This document shows positions 1 through 10,795 of a stretch of 64,000 bases of DNA, piece by piece; within the stretch, counting starts at the first letter, position 1, and every line of letters starts with the position of its first letter. The translations under genes and the position numbers were made by a program. The stretch is from Lithobates sylvaticus. Its lineage: Eukaryota; Chordata; Amphibia; Anura; Ranidae. Under the pieces are notes generated by a model. The model saw nothing but the letters and a program-made list of their open reading frames with translations. It was not told the DNA's origin and made no database searches. The stretch spans positions 167,106,584 through 167,170,583 of the forward strand of contig CM053031.1 in assembly GCA_028564925.1 (NCBI GenBank). Direction: 5' to 3'.

Positions 1-3000
1 CAAATCCTCCAGCAGCACTGAATGTGCGTTCGGAAAGAACGCTGGATGCAGGACAGGCCAGTAGCTCAATTGCATACTGTGCAAGCTCTGGCCAGTGATC
101 CATCCTCAGGACCCAGTAAGCCAGAGGATTTTCGGTGGGAAAGGTGTCCAGGTCTGACCTTGCCCCTAGGTATTCCTGCACCATGTATATCAGACGCTGA
201 TGGTTGCTGGAACCGATCATACCTTGGGGCTGTGGACTAAAAAATTGTCTGAACGCATCGGTCAGACGTCCACCTTCACCACCGCTCCTTCTGCTACTGA
301 CCGAAGCCTCAGCAACTCGTCGTCCAGGACCAGGAGTTTGTAACCTCCCAGTTTCTGGGAACGCGTTGCACAGACCTTTCTGCAAGGCCTCCCTGAGATG
401 TCTCATCCTCTGCTCCCTCTGCGATGGCAAGATAAGGTCCGCAACCTTACCCTTGTACCGTGGATCAAGGAGAGTGGCCAGCCAGTAATGGTCCCTCTCC
501 TTGATCCGAAGAACACGAGGATCCTTCCGCAGGCTTTGCAGGATCAGGGAGGCCATGCAGCGTAGGTTAGCTGAGGCATTCGGTCCGGAGTCTTCTTGGT
601 CACTGAGGATGACATGATCGCCAGCCACCTCCTCCCAGCCACGTACAAGTCCACTGGTTTGTTGGGACTGTACATCATCCCTAAAAGACTGCTGCTGCTG
701 ATGCTGAGTGCCAGGCTCCACCTCCATGCTCACACAATCCTCCTCCTCCTCATCCTCATCCTCTTCCTGTGTGATGGGTGGGACAGAAGGAACACTGTCT
801 GGATAAAGGGGGCCTTGAGAGGCAAGGAAGTCCTCCTCTTCCTGCCTCTGTTCTGCCTCAAGTGCCCTGTCCATTATCCCACGCAGCGTATGCACCAACA
901 GGTGGACAAGAGGTACAGTGTCACTGATGCATGCACTGTCACTGCTCACCATCCTCGTGGCCTATTCAAATGGTGAGAGGACAGTGCATGCATCCCTGAT
1001 CATGCTCCACTGGCGTGGGGAAAAAAAGCCAAGCTCCCCTGACCCTGTCCTGGTGCCGTAGTCGCAAAGGTACTCATTGATGGCTCTCTGCTGCGTGTGC
1101 AGTCGCTGCAGCATGGCCAACGTTGAGTTCCACCTGGTGGGCATGTCACATATTAGGCGGTTCTTGGGCAGGTTCAGCTCCTTTTGCAGCTCAGTCAGCC
1201 GAGCACTGGCATTATAAGATCGGCGGAAATGCACACAGACTTTCCTGGCCTGCCTCAGGACATCCTGTAAGCCTGGGAACCTGCCCAAGAACCGCTGCAC
1301 CACCAGGTTGAGAACGTGAGCCATACAGGGCACATGGGTGAGCTGCCCCTGTCGCAGGGCGGAGAGGAGGTTGGTGCCATTGTCAGAAACGACCATTCCT
1401 GGCTTAAGCTGGCGTGGCGTCAACCACCTCTCGGCCTGCCCCTGCAGAGCTGCCAGAACCTCTGGCCCAGTGTGGCTCCTGTCCCCCAAACACACCAGCG
1501 CAAGCACGGCATGGCATCTTTTTGCCTGCGTACTCGCAGGCCTACGGAGCACTGCTGGTTTCCGAGGACAGAGCACTGGAGGAAGAAGAAGAGGAGGGGG
1601 TGGAGGAGAGAGGTGTGTCACAACCAGTAGTAGCATTTTGGAGGCGTGGTGGCGGAACAACCTCCAACACTACTGTACCTTGTCCTGCATCCCTCCCAGC
1701 TGCCAATAGAGTGACCCAATGGGCCGTGAAAGAAAGATAACGTCCCTGTCCATGCCTGCTGGACCATGAGTCAGCGGTAATATGCACCTTACCGCTGACC
1801 GCCCTGTCCAGCGAGACATGGACATTGCCTTCCACATGCCGGTAGAGAGACGGAATCGCCTTCCGTGAGAAAAAGTGGCGTTTGGGAACCTGCCACTGAG
1901 GAACCGCACATTGAACAAACTCACGGAAGGGGGCCGAGTCTACCAACTGAAAAGGCAGCAGTTGAAGTGCTAGCAATTTAGCCAAGCTAGCATTCAACCG
2001 CTGGGCATGTGGATGGCTGGGAGTATACTTCTTTCGACGGTCCAGCAGCTGGGGCAGGGAAATTTGCCTGCTACAATCGGAAGTCGGTGTACTGCAAGTA
2101 CTTGGTTGTGACACACCTAATTCTACACCTTCAGTCCTCTCAGAGCAGCTTTCAGAGAGGACTGAAGATATAGTGGGGATGGAGATCCCAGATGATGAGG
2201 AGCAAGGAGAGGTCCGCTTTGTTCTTTGGTGTGGGTCTTTTATGTGTGCTTGCCAACGAGCTGCATGGCAGGTCGACATATGTCTGCTCATGCTTGTGGT
2301 GCCCAAGCGGCTGATGTTTTGGCCACGCGAGATACGCTTGAGACAAATATTGCAAATAGCAGTGGTGCGACCTGATGCACTCGTCTCAAAAAAGGCCCAC
2401 ACCAAAGAACTTTTGTGATAACGTGCAGAGGCAGCGCCCTGCACAGGCGGAGCTCTGCGGTGTGGTACAGTTGCTGTGCTGGCCTCTAGCTGGCCTCCAG
2501 GGGGCATCCTGCCTCGTTGGACATGTGACGCAGCATCCTCCTCCTCCTCCTCCTCTCTCCCTTCAGGCACCCACGTGGAGTCAGTGACCTCATCATCCCC
2601 TCCCTCTTCACCACTAGAGCAAACCTGGCAGTAAGCTGCAGCTGGTGGAACAGTACTGCCAGATTGCTGTCCTTCAGCATCCCCTCTCTCTGCACGCACA
2701 CTACTGCCTTCCTCAAGCTGGGTATCATCATCCAAGCCTTCGAATCGTTGGGCATCCTCCTGGAGCATGTACCCAACACTGTGCTCAAAGAGTTCGGGGG
2801 ACTCCTCAGGAGGACATGGTGGGTCTAGGGAAGGGGTGGCTGATGATGCCATTGAGTACGCGTTGGCAGCTGCTCTGCCAGTACCCTGAGCCTGGGTGAG
2901 AGAGGATGAGGAGGGCTTGGTCATCCATTCTACCAAGCCTTCGGCATGATGCGGCTCCACATGTCCAGCTGCCGAAAACAAAGACAAGCGTGTCCCATGG

Positions 3001-3125
3001 CCACGTGCTGATGACGATGCACGACCACGTCCACGGCTAGCACTGTTGTCTCTAGAAACAGAGCCTGCCTGCCCTGTGTTCTTGCCTCTGCACGCTCTGC
3101 CTCTCCTTGGCGGTCTTCCAGCCAT
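1..3125 (-). pseudogene. hAT transposase with N-terminal BED zinc finger (decayed)
   Basis: The product would bind element ends through a BED finger and cut DNA with an RNase H-like hAT core. I place the start at the ATG at 3125 (MAGRPPRRGR), because the 27 codons before it overlap the tandem repeat. The order is: a low-complexity Arg/Ser/Glu-rich N terminus; the BED finger at about residues 239-287 (CNIC then an H-x4-H pair); the catalytic start HITADSWSS; the SDNGTNLLSAL and HVLNLVVQRF motifs; the insertion domain; then LATLLDPRYKG and the C-terminal dimerisation motif ACPASSVLSERTFSAAGG at the window edge. There is one frameshift within about 1545-1600 and one in-frame TAG at 962-964. Otherwise the frame is open to position 2. 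A domesticated ZBED gene is less likely given the lesions and the transposon context. Confidence 0.88.
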
Positions 3126-3155
3126 TGTAGTCGGTAGTGTATATAGTACAAAAAA

Positions 3156-6100
3156 TGGGTGCTGCTGAGAAGAAAATATAGGAGCTCTGTGTGATGCCAC
3201 TAACACACTAGAAGTCCTATGGGTGCTGCTGAGAAGAAAATATAGGAGCTCTTTGTGATGCCACTAACACACTAGAAGTCCTATGGGTGCTTCTGGGAAG
3301 AAAATATAGGAGCTCTGTGTGATGCCACTAACACACTAGAAGTCCTATGGGTGCTTCTGGGAAGAAAATATAGGAGCTCTGTGTGATGCCACTAACACAC
3401 TAGAAGTCCTATGGGTGCTGCTGAGAAGAAAATATAGGAGCTCTGTGTGATGCCACTAACACACTCGAAGTCCTATGGGTGCTTCTGGGAAGAAAATATA
3501 GGAGCTCTGTTTGATGCCACTAACACACTAGAAGTCCTATGGGTGCTTCTGGGAAGAAAATATAGGAGCTCTGTGTGATGCCACTAACACACTAGAAGTC
3601 CTATGGGTGCCTCTGGGAAGAAAATATAGGAGCTCTGTGTGATGCCACTAACACACTAGAAGTCCTATGGGTGCTGCTGAGAAGAAAATATAGGAGCTCT
3701 GTGTGATGCCACTAACACACTAGAAGTCCTATGGGTGCTTCTGGGAAGAAAATATAGGAGCTCTGTGTGATGCCAATAACACACTAGAAGTCCTATGGGT
3801 GCTGCTGAGAAGAAAATATAGGAGCTCTGTGTGATGCCACTAACACACTAGAAGTCCTATGGGTGCTTCTGGGAAGAAAATATAGGAGCTCTGTGTGATG
3901 CCACTAACACACTAGAAGTCCTATGGGTGCTGCTGAGAGAAAATATAGGAGCTCTGTGTGATGCCACTAACACACTAGAAGTCCTATGGGTGCTGCTGAG
4001 AAAAAAATATAGGAGCTCTGTGTGATGCCACTAACACACTAGAAGTCCTATGGGTGCTGCTGAGAAGAAAATATAGGAGCTCTGTGTGATGCCACTAACT
4101 CACTAGAAGTACTATGGGTGCTTCTGGGAAGAAAATATAGGAGCTCTGTGTGATGCCACTAACACACTAGAAGTCCTATGGGTGCTGCTGAGAAGAAAAT
4201 ATAGGAGCTCTGTGTGATGCCACTAACACACTCGAAGTCCTATGGGTGCTTCTGGGAAGAAGAAAATATAGGAGCTCTGTGTGATGCCACTAACACACTA
4301 GAAGTCCTATGTGTGCTTCTGGGAAGAAAATATAGGAGCTCTGTGTGATGCCACTAACACAACTAGAAGTCCTATGGGTGCTTCTGTGAAGAAAATATAG
4401 GAGCTCTGTGTGATGCCACTAACACACTAGAAGTCCTATGGGTGCTTCTAGGAAGAAAATATAGGAGCTCTGTGTGATGCCACTAACACACTAGAAGTCC
4501 TATGGGTGCTTCTGGGAAGAAAATATAGGAGCTCTGTGTGATGCCACTAACACACTAGAAGTCCTATGGGTGCTTCTGGGAAGAAAATATAGGAGCTCTG
4601 TGTGATGCCACTAACACACTAGAAGTCCTATGGGTGCTTCTGGGAAGAAAATATAGGAGCTCTGTGTGATGCCACTAACACACTAGAAGTCCTATGGGTG
4701 CTTCTGGGAAGAAAATATAGGAGCTCTGTGTGATGCCACTAACACACTAGAAGTCCTATGGGTGCTTCTGGGAGGAAAATATAGGAGCTCTGTGTGATGC
4801 CACTAACACACTAGAAGTCCTATGGGTGCTGCTGGGAAGAAAATATAGGAGCTCTGTGTGATGCCACTAACACACTAGAAGTCCTATGGGTGCTTCTGGG
4901 AAGAAAATATAGGAGCTCTGTGTGATGCCACTAACACACTAGAAGTCCTATGGGTGCTTCTGGGAAGAAAATATAGGAGCTCTGTGTGATGCCACTAACA
5001 CACTAGAAGTCCTATGGGTGCTTCTGGGAAGAAAATATAGGAGCTCTGTGTGATGCCACTAACACACTAGAAGTCCTATGGGTGCTTCTGGGAAGAAAAT
5101 ATAGGAGCTCTGTGTGATGCCACTAACACACTAGAAGTCCTATGGGTGCTTCTGGGAAGAAAATATAGGAGCTCTGTGTGATGCAACTAACACACTAGAA
5201 GTCCTATGGGTGCTTCTGAGAAGATAATATAGGAGCTCTGTGTGATGCCACTAACACACTAGAAGTCCTATGGGTGCTTCTGGGAAGAAAATATAGGAGC
5301 TCTGTGTGATGCCACTAACACACTAGAAGTCCTATGGGTGCTTCTGAGAAGAAAATATAGGAGCTCTGTGTGATGCCACTAACACACTAGAAGTCCTATG
5401 GGTGCTTCTGGGAAGAAAATATAGGAGCTCTGTGTGATGCCACTAACACACTAGAAGTCCTATGGGTGCTTCTGGGAAGAAAATATAGGAGCTCTGTGTG
5501 ATGCCACTAACACACTAGAAGTCCTATGGGTGCTTCTGGGAAGAAAATATAGGAGCTCTGTGTGATGCCACTAACACACTAGAAGTCCTATGGATGCTTC
5601 TGGGAAGAAAATATAGGAGCTCTGTGTGATGCCACTAACACACTAGAAGTCCTATGGGTGCTTCTGGGAAGAAAATATAGGAGCTCTGTGTGATGCCACT
5701 AACACACTAGAAGTCCTATAGGGTGCTTCTGGGAAGAAAATATAGGAGCTCTGTGTGATGCCACTAACACACTAGAAGTCCTATGGGTGCTTCTGGGAAG
5801 AAAATATAGGAGCTCTGTGTGATGCCACTAACACACTAGAAGTCCTATGGGTGCTTCTGGGAAGAAAATATAGGAGCTCTGTGTGATGCCACTAACACAC
5901 TAGAAGTCCTATGGGTGCTTCTGGGAAGAAAAAATATAGGAGCTCTGTGTGATGCCACACACTAACACACTAGAAGTCCTATGGGTGCTTCTGGGAAGAA
6001 AATATAGGAGCTCTGTGTGATGCCACTAACACACTAGAAGTCCTATGGGTGCTTCTGGGAAGAAAATATAGGAGCTCTGTCTGTGTGATGCCACTAACAC

Positions 6101-6600
6101 ACTAGAAGTCCTATGGGTGCTTCTGGGAAGAAAATATAGGAGCTCTGTGTGATCCACTAACACACTAGAAGTCCTGTGGGTGCTTCTGGGAAGAAAATAT
6201 AGGGAGCTCTGTGTGATGCCACTAACACACTAGAAGAGCTCACTAACACACTAGAAGTCCTATGGGTGCTTATGGGTGCTTCTGGGAAGAAAATATAGGA
6301 GCTCTGTGTGATGCCACTAAAACACACTAGAAGTCCTATGGGTGCTTCTGGAAGAAAATATAGGAGCTCTGTGTGATGCCACTAACACACTAGAAGTCCT
6401 ATGGGTGCTTCTGGGAAGAAAATATAGGAGATCTGTGTGATGCCACTAACACACTAGAAGTCCTATGGGTGCTTCTGGGAAGAAAATATAGGAGCTCTGT
6501 GTGATGCCACTAACACACTAGAAGTCCTATGGGTGCTGCTGAGAAGAAAATATAGGAGCTCTGTTTGCTGCCACTAACACACTAGAAGTCCTATGGGTGC
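3156..6600. repeat. 64-bp tandem array, about 54 copies, in the hAT 5' leader
   Basis: The unit begins GGGTGCTTCTGGGAAGAAAA and ends AGAAGTCCTAT. It is 64 bp long and repeats about 54 times with few differences. Two main variants alternate (TGCTTCTGGG and TGCTGCTGAG); the first predominates in the middle and the second at both ends. Near 5930-6360 small indels disturb the register. The array lies wholly inside the hAT element, between its terminal region and the transposase ATG. On the coding strand each unit carries a TATA-like CTATATTTTC. There are no unique spacers, so it is not a CRISPR array. Confidence 0.97.
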
Positions 6601-7203
6601 CTATGGGGTGCAATGCTGTGCTAACAGCACTGCGGTTGGTACTACTGCAATACTGTACTAACAGTAAGCACGCACCAGACTAATCCCCAGCAGAAGCTAA
6701 AAACACACTAACTGTGCAATCAGCAGCAATGCACGATCAATGACTTAGGTAGCAACGGTTTAGCAAAGAACTAGCCAATGGTTTAGCAAAGAAGAGCAAA
6801 TCTTTCTGGAGCAATGAATCAAGCAAAGACAGAATCAGCAGACTGATCTCTCCTAAAGCCGGAACTCATGTGACCAGCGCCGACGGCGTGGCGGCCTTTT
6901 AAATGGTGGGGCGTGTACTAAAGCCCCGGAGCTTTAGTTGGCTACAGGCGTCCTGCCTGTAGCCAATTATTGCTCTCCGAGTTTCCGGCGCTGTGATTGG
7001 CCAAGCATGCGGGGTCACAGTGCATGCTTGGCCAATCATCAGCCAGCAATGCACTGCGCCGGCCACGCCGGCCGCAATGCGGGGCCGCTCGCATCACACG
7101 AATGTGATGCGAACGGCCCAAATAGTTCTGGGCTCGCCGAGCGAGCGAACGCCCGGTGCTCGATGCGAACGTGGGTTCGCATCGAGCACCGGGCCTATCC
7201 CTA
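6601..7203 (-). promoter_or_regulatory. hAT 5' terminal region with serial hairpins and terminal inverted repeat
   Basis: This non-coding segment contains five perfect inverted repeats in series: 6918-6937 (7-bp stem), 6940-6964 (10 bp), 6995-7037 (16 bp, 11-bp loop), 7089-7112 (10 bp, 4-bp loop) and 7151-7194 (20 bp, 4-bp loop). The last lies only 9 bp from the element end at 7203. Subterminal repeats are the usual binding sites of hAT transposases, so this is probably the transposase-binding end and may also hold the promoter. The function is inferred; the hairpins are seen directly. Confidence 0.7.
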
Positions 7204-8365
7204 CTCAGCAACAGAGCGTTTACCCTGCCATAAACTATGCAACTTTGCTTCGGCCATAGCGTAGCAGTTGGGATCATCAAAAACTTGATTCATCGCATCC
7301 TCGAAATTCTGGAAATTATTCAGCATGGCACTGTCTTGTTCAATATAATGGGAGGCCCAGGCTAGAGCTTCCTCAGTCAGGAGGTTGATAGCAAACATTA
7401 CCTTCTGCCTTTCAGAAATGAATACAGTGGGTCGCATTTGGAAATAGATGCGACACTGGTTAAGAAAACCTCTGTAATGGTGGCGGTCTCCATGAAACTT
7501 GGGTGGGTAAGGCATATGTGCGTTAGTATCATCTCGGGAACGTAGGTCCAGCAATTGTTTTGTCAGAGCACGGATCTCTTCATGTTGCTCCTTCACCACA
7601 CCTTCCAGTACGGCAAATTTTTCTTGGTAAGTGACACCAAACTCCTGCAGCTCTGCAGTTTGCTGCCTGAACGGAGCCACAGCAATTGCTATAGTGCCCT
7701 CCATGTTTTGGGCCAGAATATTCTGTCACGATCAGGGGTCAGGCTCAAAGACCAATTGCTATAGCAGTTGCAGAACTACCACTGACCAGCAGGATAGATA
7801 CACAGGCAGTCACCCTGGCAGGGCCAGAATATTCTGTCACGATCAGGGGTCAGGCTCGAACACCAATTGCTATAGCAGTTGCAGGACTACCACTGACCAG
7901 CAGGATAGGTACACAGGCAGTCACCCTGGCAGATGACACAGGCTCACCTGAGGTGTGGAGTCTAATTACTAACCGGTGTTCACCAGAGGTCCTGAAGATG
8001 GAGATGGATTTTGCTGCATGTTAGTACCAGGTCGCGGTCCTCAGGATCGCCCCACCAGGAGGTAAGCAAGCCTGGGTTCAGTAGTGGATGAACAGGTAAG
8101 GATCAAACAGAAGCGGGGTCAGTAAACAAGCCAAAAGGTAGGTAATGAGTAGTTGCAGGTTGGGACCAGGCAGAAGCATAGTCGAGGAACAAGCCAAGGG
8201 TCGATAATGAGAAGTAGCAAATATGAACTGCAGCAGGGAAGACAGGAGCGAGATACAGGCTGGAGATAGCACGATATTCTGGCAAGGTGGAAGCGCAAAG
8301 ACATGGCTTATATCAGGAAGATTCATTGCTAAACACAGGTTCAGGTTCAGGTCCAGGTCCTGACA
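7204..8365 (-). mobile_element. Gypsy (sushi-like) LTR element fossil: 5' LTR and gag fragment
   Basis: On the minus strand a 5' LTR (about 7724-8365, TGTCA...TGACA ends) is followed after a very short leader by a gag reading frame from 7704 down to 7204. The frame has an N-terminal coiled-coil-like stretch, then a gag core resembling that of the chromovirus at 35796-41465 (PPKFHGDRHHYRGFLNQC and a later QVFDDPNC). The gag is interrupted by the hAT element ending at 7203, so the rest may continue beyond the left window edge. It is treated as a fossil; the fragment visible here is incomplete. Confidence 0.8.
7711..7932. repeat. 111-bp tandem duplication across the LTR/leader boundary
   Basis: Two adjacent copies of about 111 bp (7711-7821 and 7822-7932) each start GGCCAGAATATTCTGTCACG and end CACCCTGGCAG, with a few differences. 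Each copy contains 13 bp of internal leader plus the first part of the LTR. Confidence 0.85.
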
Positions 8366-9769
8366 CATTCACAGACTTGTCCCCTAGCCACTCCTTTGTT
8401 ATCTTGGCTGTGTGCTGTTTTGCTTTCTTCTGTCTCTTAAAGGTTCTTGCGGTAAAACCAAGGAAGCTTAGATTCCTGTAGTGTATCAAAGCTTTACTAA
8501 ACAGAAAAGCTGCATATACTGTAGGATACACAATACAACACAATTCATAGCTTACAAAATATGCCTACAACTTGCACAAGCCAAATATCCTTTCTAGCAA
8601 AATAAGCATGTATAAAATGTATGCAACACACATTACGGATTTGTCACTTGCTATGAACTTTATGATTAGGCACGTTCACATTGATTCACTGAATTGTCAC
8701 TTTGGAATAATTGCACTTTATTATTCAAGAAAAGTTTATCACATGTATCATTGTTATTTGCACCGTATTGTCTTCAAGTATCGTTTTTGGAATATTGCAA
8801 AGTATTGCTTATGAAAGATTATTTATATTTTGTTTATTTGCTCACCTTTAGAATCTTAGGTGATACTATTTATTATTGTAGATTTATCACTTATTTAAGT
8901 AGGCGCCACATTATTCATTTTACTATCAACCAAAATTATGATTTTGATTTATGAAAGAGTCAGTTAAACCAAAGTAATGTTGATGGACGCTGACATCACT
9001 TTTACAAAATCCACATACAGAGACATCTTGATAGCTATTTGTTGTTTTCACGTTAATGCCCAGCTAAGACTTTTTTTCCAACAGATATAAAGCAGGCCAG
9101 GTGAAAATAATAATGTATTACTAGCTTGAAGCTTTAACAAACCCTTCATAATAAAAGGATATCCCGAGAGGGCAATTTTGAAGACTCAGGAGGATAACAT
9201 CTGCTGATGACAGATAAGAAGTAGCAGCTGACAATTTGGATGACAATTTCTTTGCCTGAGGGTACTAAAGGAGAAATTGACCCACATCAAAAGTAATGTT
9301 AAAACCTTCTCAAGGGCATAACACGAAAAATACTCAGGGAAGCAGTTTACACAACACAAGCAGAGCATGTGTAATAAAACAGCAATATTTGATTTATCTT
9401 TTTAATTAATTTAAATGTTAGTGTTCACAAAGCAGAAAATGTAAGATCAATTGGATAAAACATTACTGTTAGTCAATCAGCAAAAAAATATGCAGAGAAA
9501 TATTTATATTGTAAAATTCAGGCAAAACAGATATTTCAGTCATATCTAAGTAAATTGATTTGATGCCCCATTTGGAGGACAATAATTACATAATGTTTTG
9601 TGTCGGTAATAGAAAGTAGGGCCTATATCAGACAACACCCTACCTCTAAAGGAAAATGATAATAAATCAGCCAATACATGCAATAATATCTCATCTTCCA
9701 GCAATTAGACTCTTACTTGCAATATGCAAGGTACTACTGCAGCACCTAACTAAGAAACTGCAAATACAC
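8366..9769. other. AT-rich stretch without recognised features
   Basis: No convincing coding frame, transposon protein similarity, tandem repeat or RNA gene was seen. Frames here are short and overlap on both strands. It may be unique host intergenic sequence or very old repeats. Confidence 0.5.
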
Positions 9770-9930
9770 CCACCTCCTCCGGTTCCCGGCTGTCCTCGTG
9801 CCCACCTCTTCCAGCTCCCCTTGTGCCTGCCTCCTCTGGCTCCCCAACTGTCCTTGTGCCTGCCTTCTGCGCCTCCCCAGCTGTCCTTGTGCCCATTTCC
9901 TCTGCTGTCCCCCCTCCTCCCCCTCCTTAG
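9770..9930. repeat. Pyrimidine-rich imperfect minisatellite
   Basis: Three to four imperfect copies of a unit of roughly 35 bp, centred on CCCCAGCTGTCCTTGTGCC and variants, form a C/T-rich tract. The open frame through it (about 9656-9946) is low-complexity Pro/Leu and is not a credible gene. Confidence 0.6.
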
Positions 9931-10189
9931 GCTGAGCTGCTGCTGATCTCCTCTGCAGCAGCCATGACGATGTCCTCCACAGCTGCTGCTTTCTCTGGAG
10001 AGTCAGTCAGCACCCCAGCCCAGGGTAGGGCCCCTCATGTTCCCTGGCCAGGCTAGTGGGGAAGTCAGCAGCCGTGGCAGTGCCCCCTAGGCAGCAGTGT
10101 GCTGGAGTTTTGCAGTGAGAACTAGGTTGCTGCTGATTATTAAAAACTGCTATACTTACATTGAGACAGATACACATTCACTGTGTAAT

Positions 10190-10795
10190 GGACAGACATG
10201 ATAGGGATAGTTTAGGCGACTTTGAGAAAGTCGTGATGACAAAACGCATCAGGTGTGACCTAGTGACAACCGGAAGTGACGCATACGCTCCTTGCATTCC
10301 AGGGGACTGAGTTAGAGAAACCGGAAGCGGTACTGTGAGACGTGAGTAGCGGTGAAGTTTGTCTTATGCTTCACATGCAAAACGTCTCAGAACTCCTCAG
10401 TACTAGGCTATATGAAATAATGCTAGACAGCCAGTTATTTGGCCTATAGCAAGGATTGTTGCATTTTCCAAAGAGGATAAGTTGTTTTAAAGTGTGGAGT
10501 TTTCCAATAAAAAGTTTAAAAGCGGAACTGGACTATGTGGAACCTTTTTTCCTCATATGGTTACTCTGGCTGAAATCTTTTGGGAACCCTGATGACAGAG
10601 AGAGACACATGGAAGCAGAATTCTGGGATGATTGAACAACGCTTATTTACCTTTGAATTGTGGTGAGTTTAAACCCCAGAGGGGAGTGTGACGCACTGGT
10701 GGAGTGATCTGGTGGAAGGGTGCACAACCAAAAGACAAATTTTGACATGACCATCTGTGTTTGGACTATCTCCTTTTAAAACACTATTTATTACT
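10190..10795 (+). repeat. Unclassified interspersed repeat with GACAAAACGCAT motif
   Basis: The segment around 10217-10250 carries a GAGAAAGTCGTGATGACAAA...ACGCATCAGG block. The same layout recurs in the palindrome spacer (13218-13276) and near 34555-34600, both on the opposite strand. A polyadenylation-like AATAAA follows near 10508. It is probably part of a dispersed frog repeat family; I cannot name it. It is also the sequence into which the truncated LINE at 10795 is joined. Confidence 0.45.

Larger units (their letters stand above)
1..7203 (-). mobile_element. hAT-superfamily DNA transposon, 3' end outside the window
   Basis: This is the right-hand (5') part of an autonomous-type hAT element read on the minus strand. 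It holds a BED-finger transposase gene (1-3125), a long tandem array (3156-6600) and a hairpin-rich 5' terminal region (6601-7203). The outer end at 7203 reads inward as TAGGGATAGGCCC, close to the TAGGG-type ends of the other hAT elements in the window. The element interrupts a Gypsy gag reading frame, which resumes at 7204. The other end and the target-site duplication partner lie beyond position 1. The transposase carries two lesions, so this copy is unlikely to be active. Confidence 0.85.

Noticed and set aside
1-3125. Domesticated ZBED-type host gene
   Set aside because: It carries a frameshift and an in-frame stop, and lies in a recognisable hAT element with terminal structures.
3156-6600. 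Possible CRISPR array (regular repeats)
   Set aside because: Units are contiguous with no unique spacers, and the context is a eukaryotic transposon.
8078-8543. Short hydrophobic frames that could suggest small membrane proteins
   Set aside because: They overlap each other on both strands within and beside a Gypsy LTR.
9656-9946. Pro/Leu-rich open frame as a candidate host protein
   Set aside because: It is a translation of a pyrimidine-rich minisatellite with no upstream or downstream gene structure.
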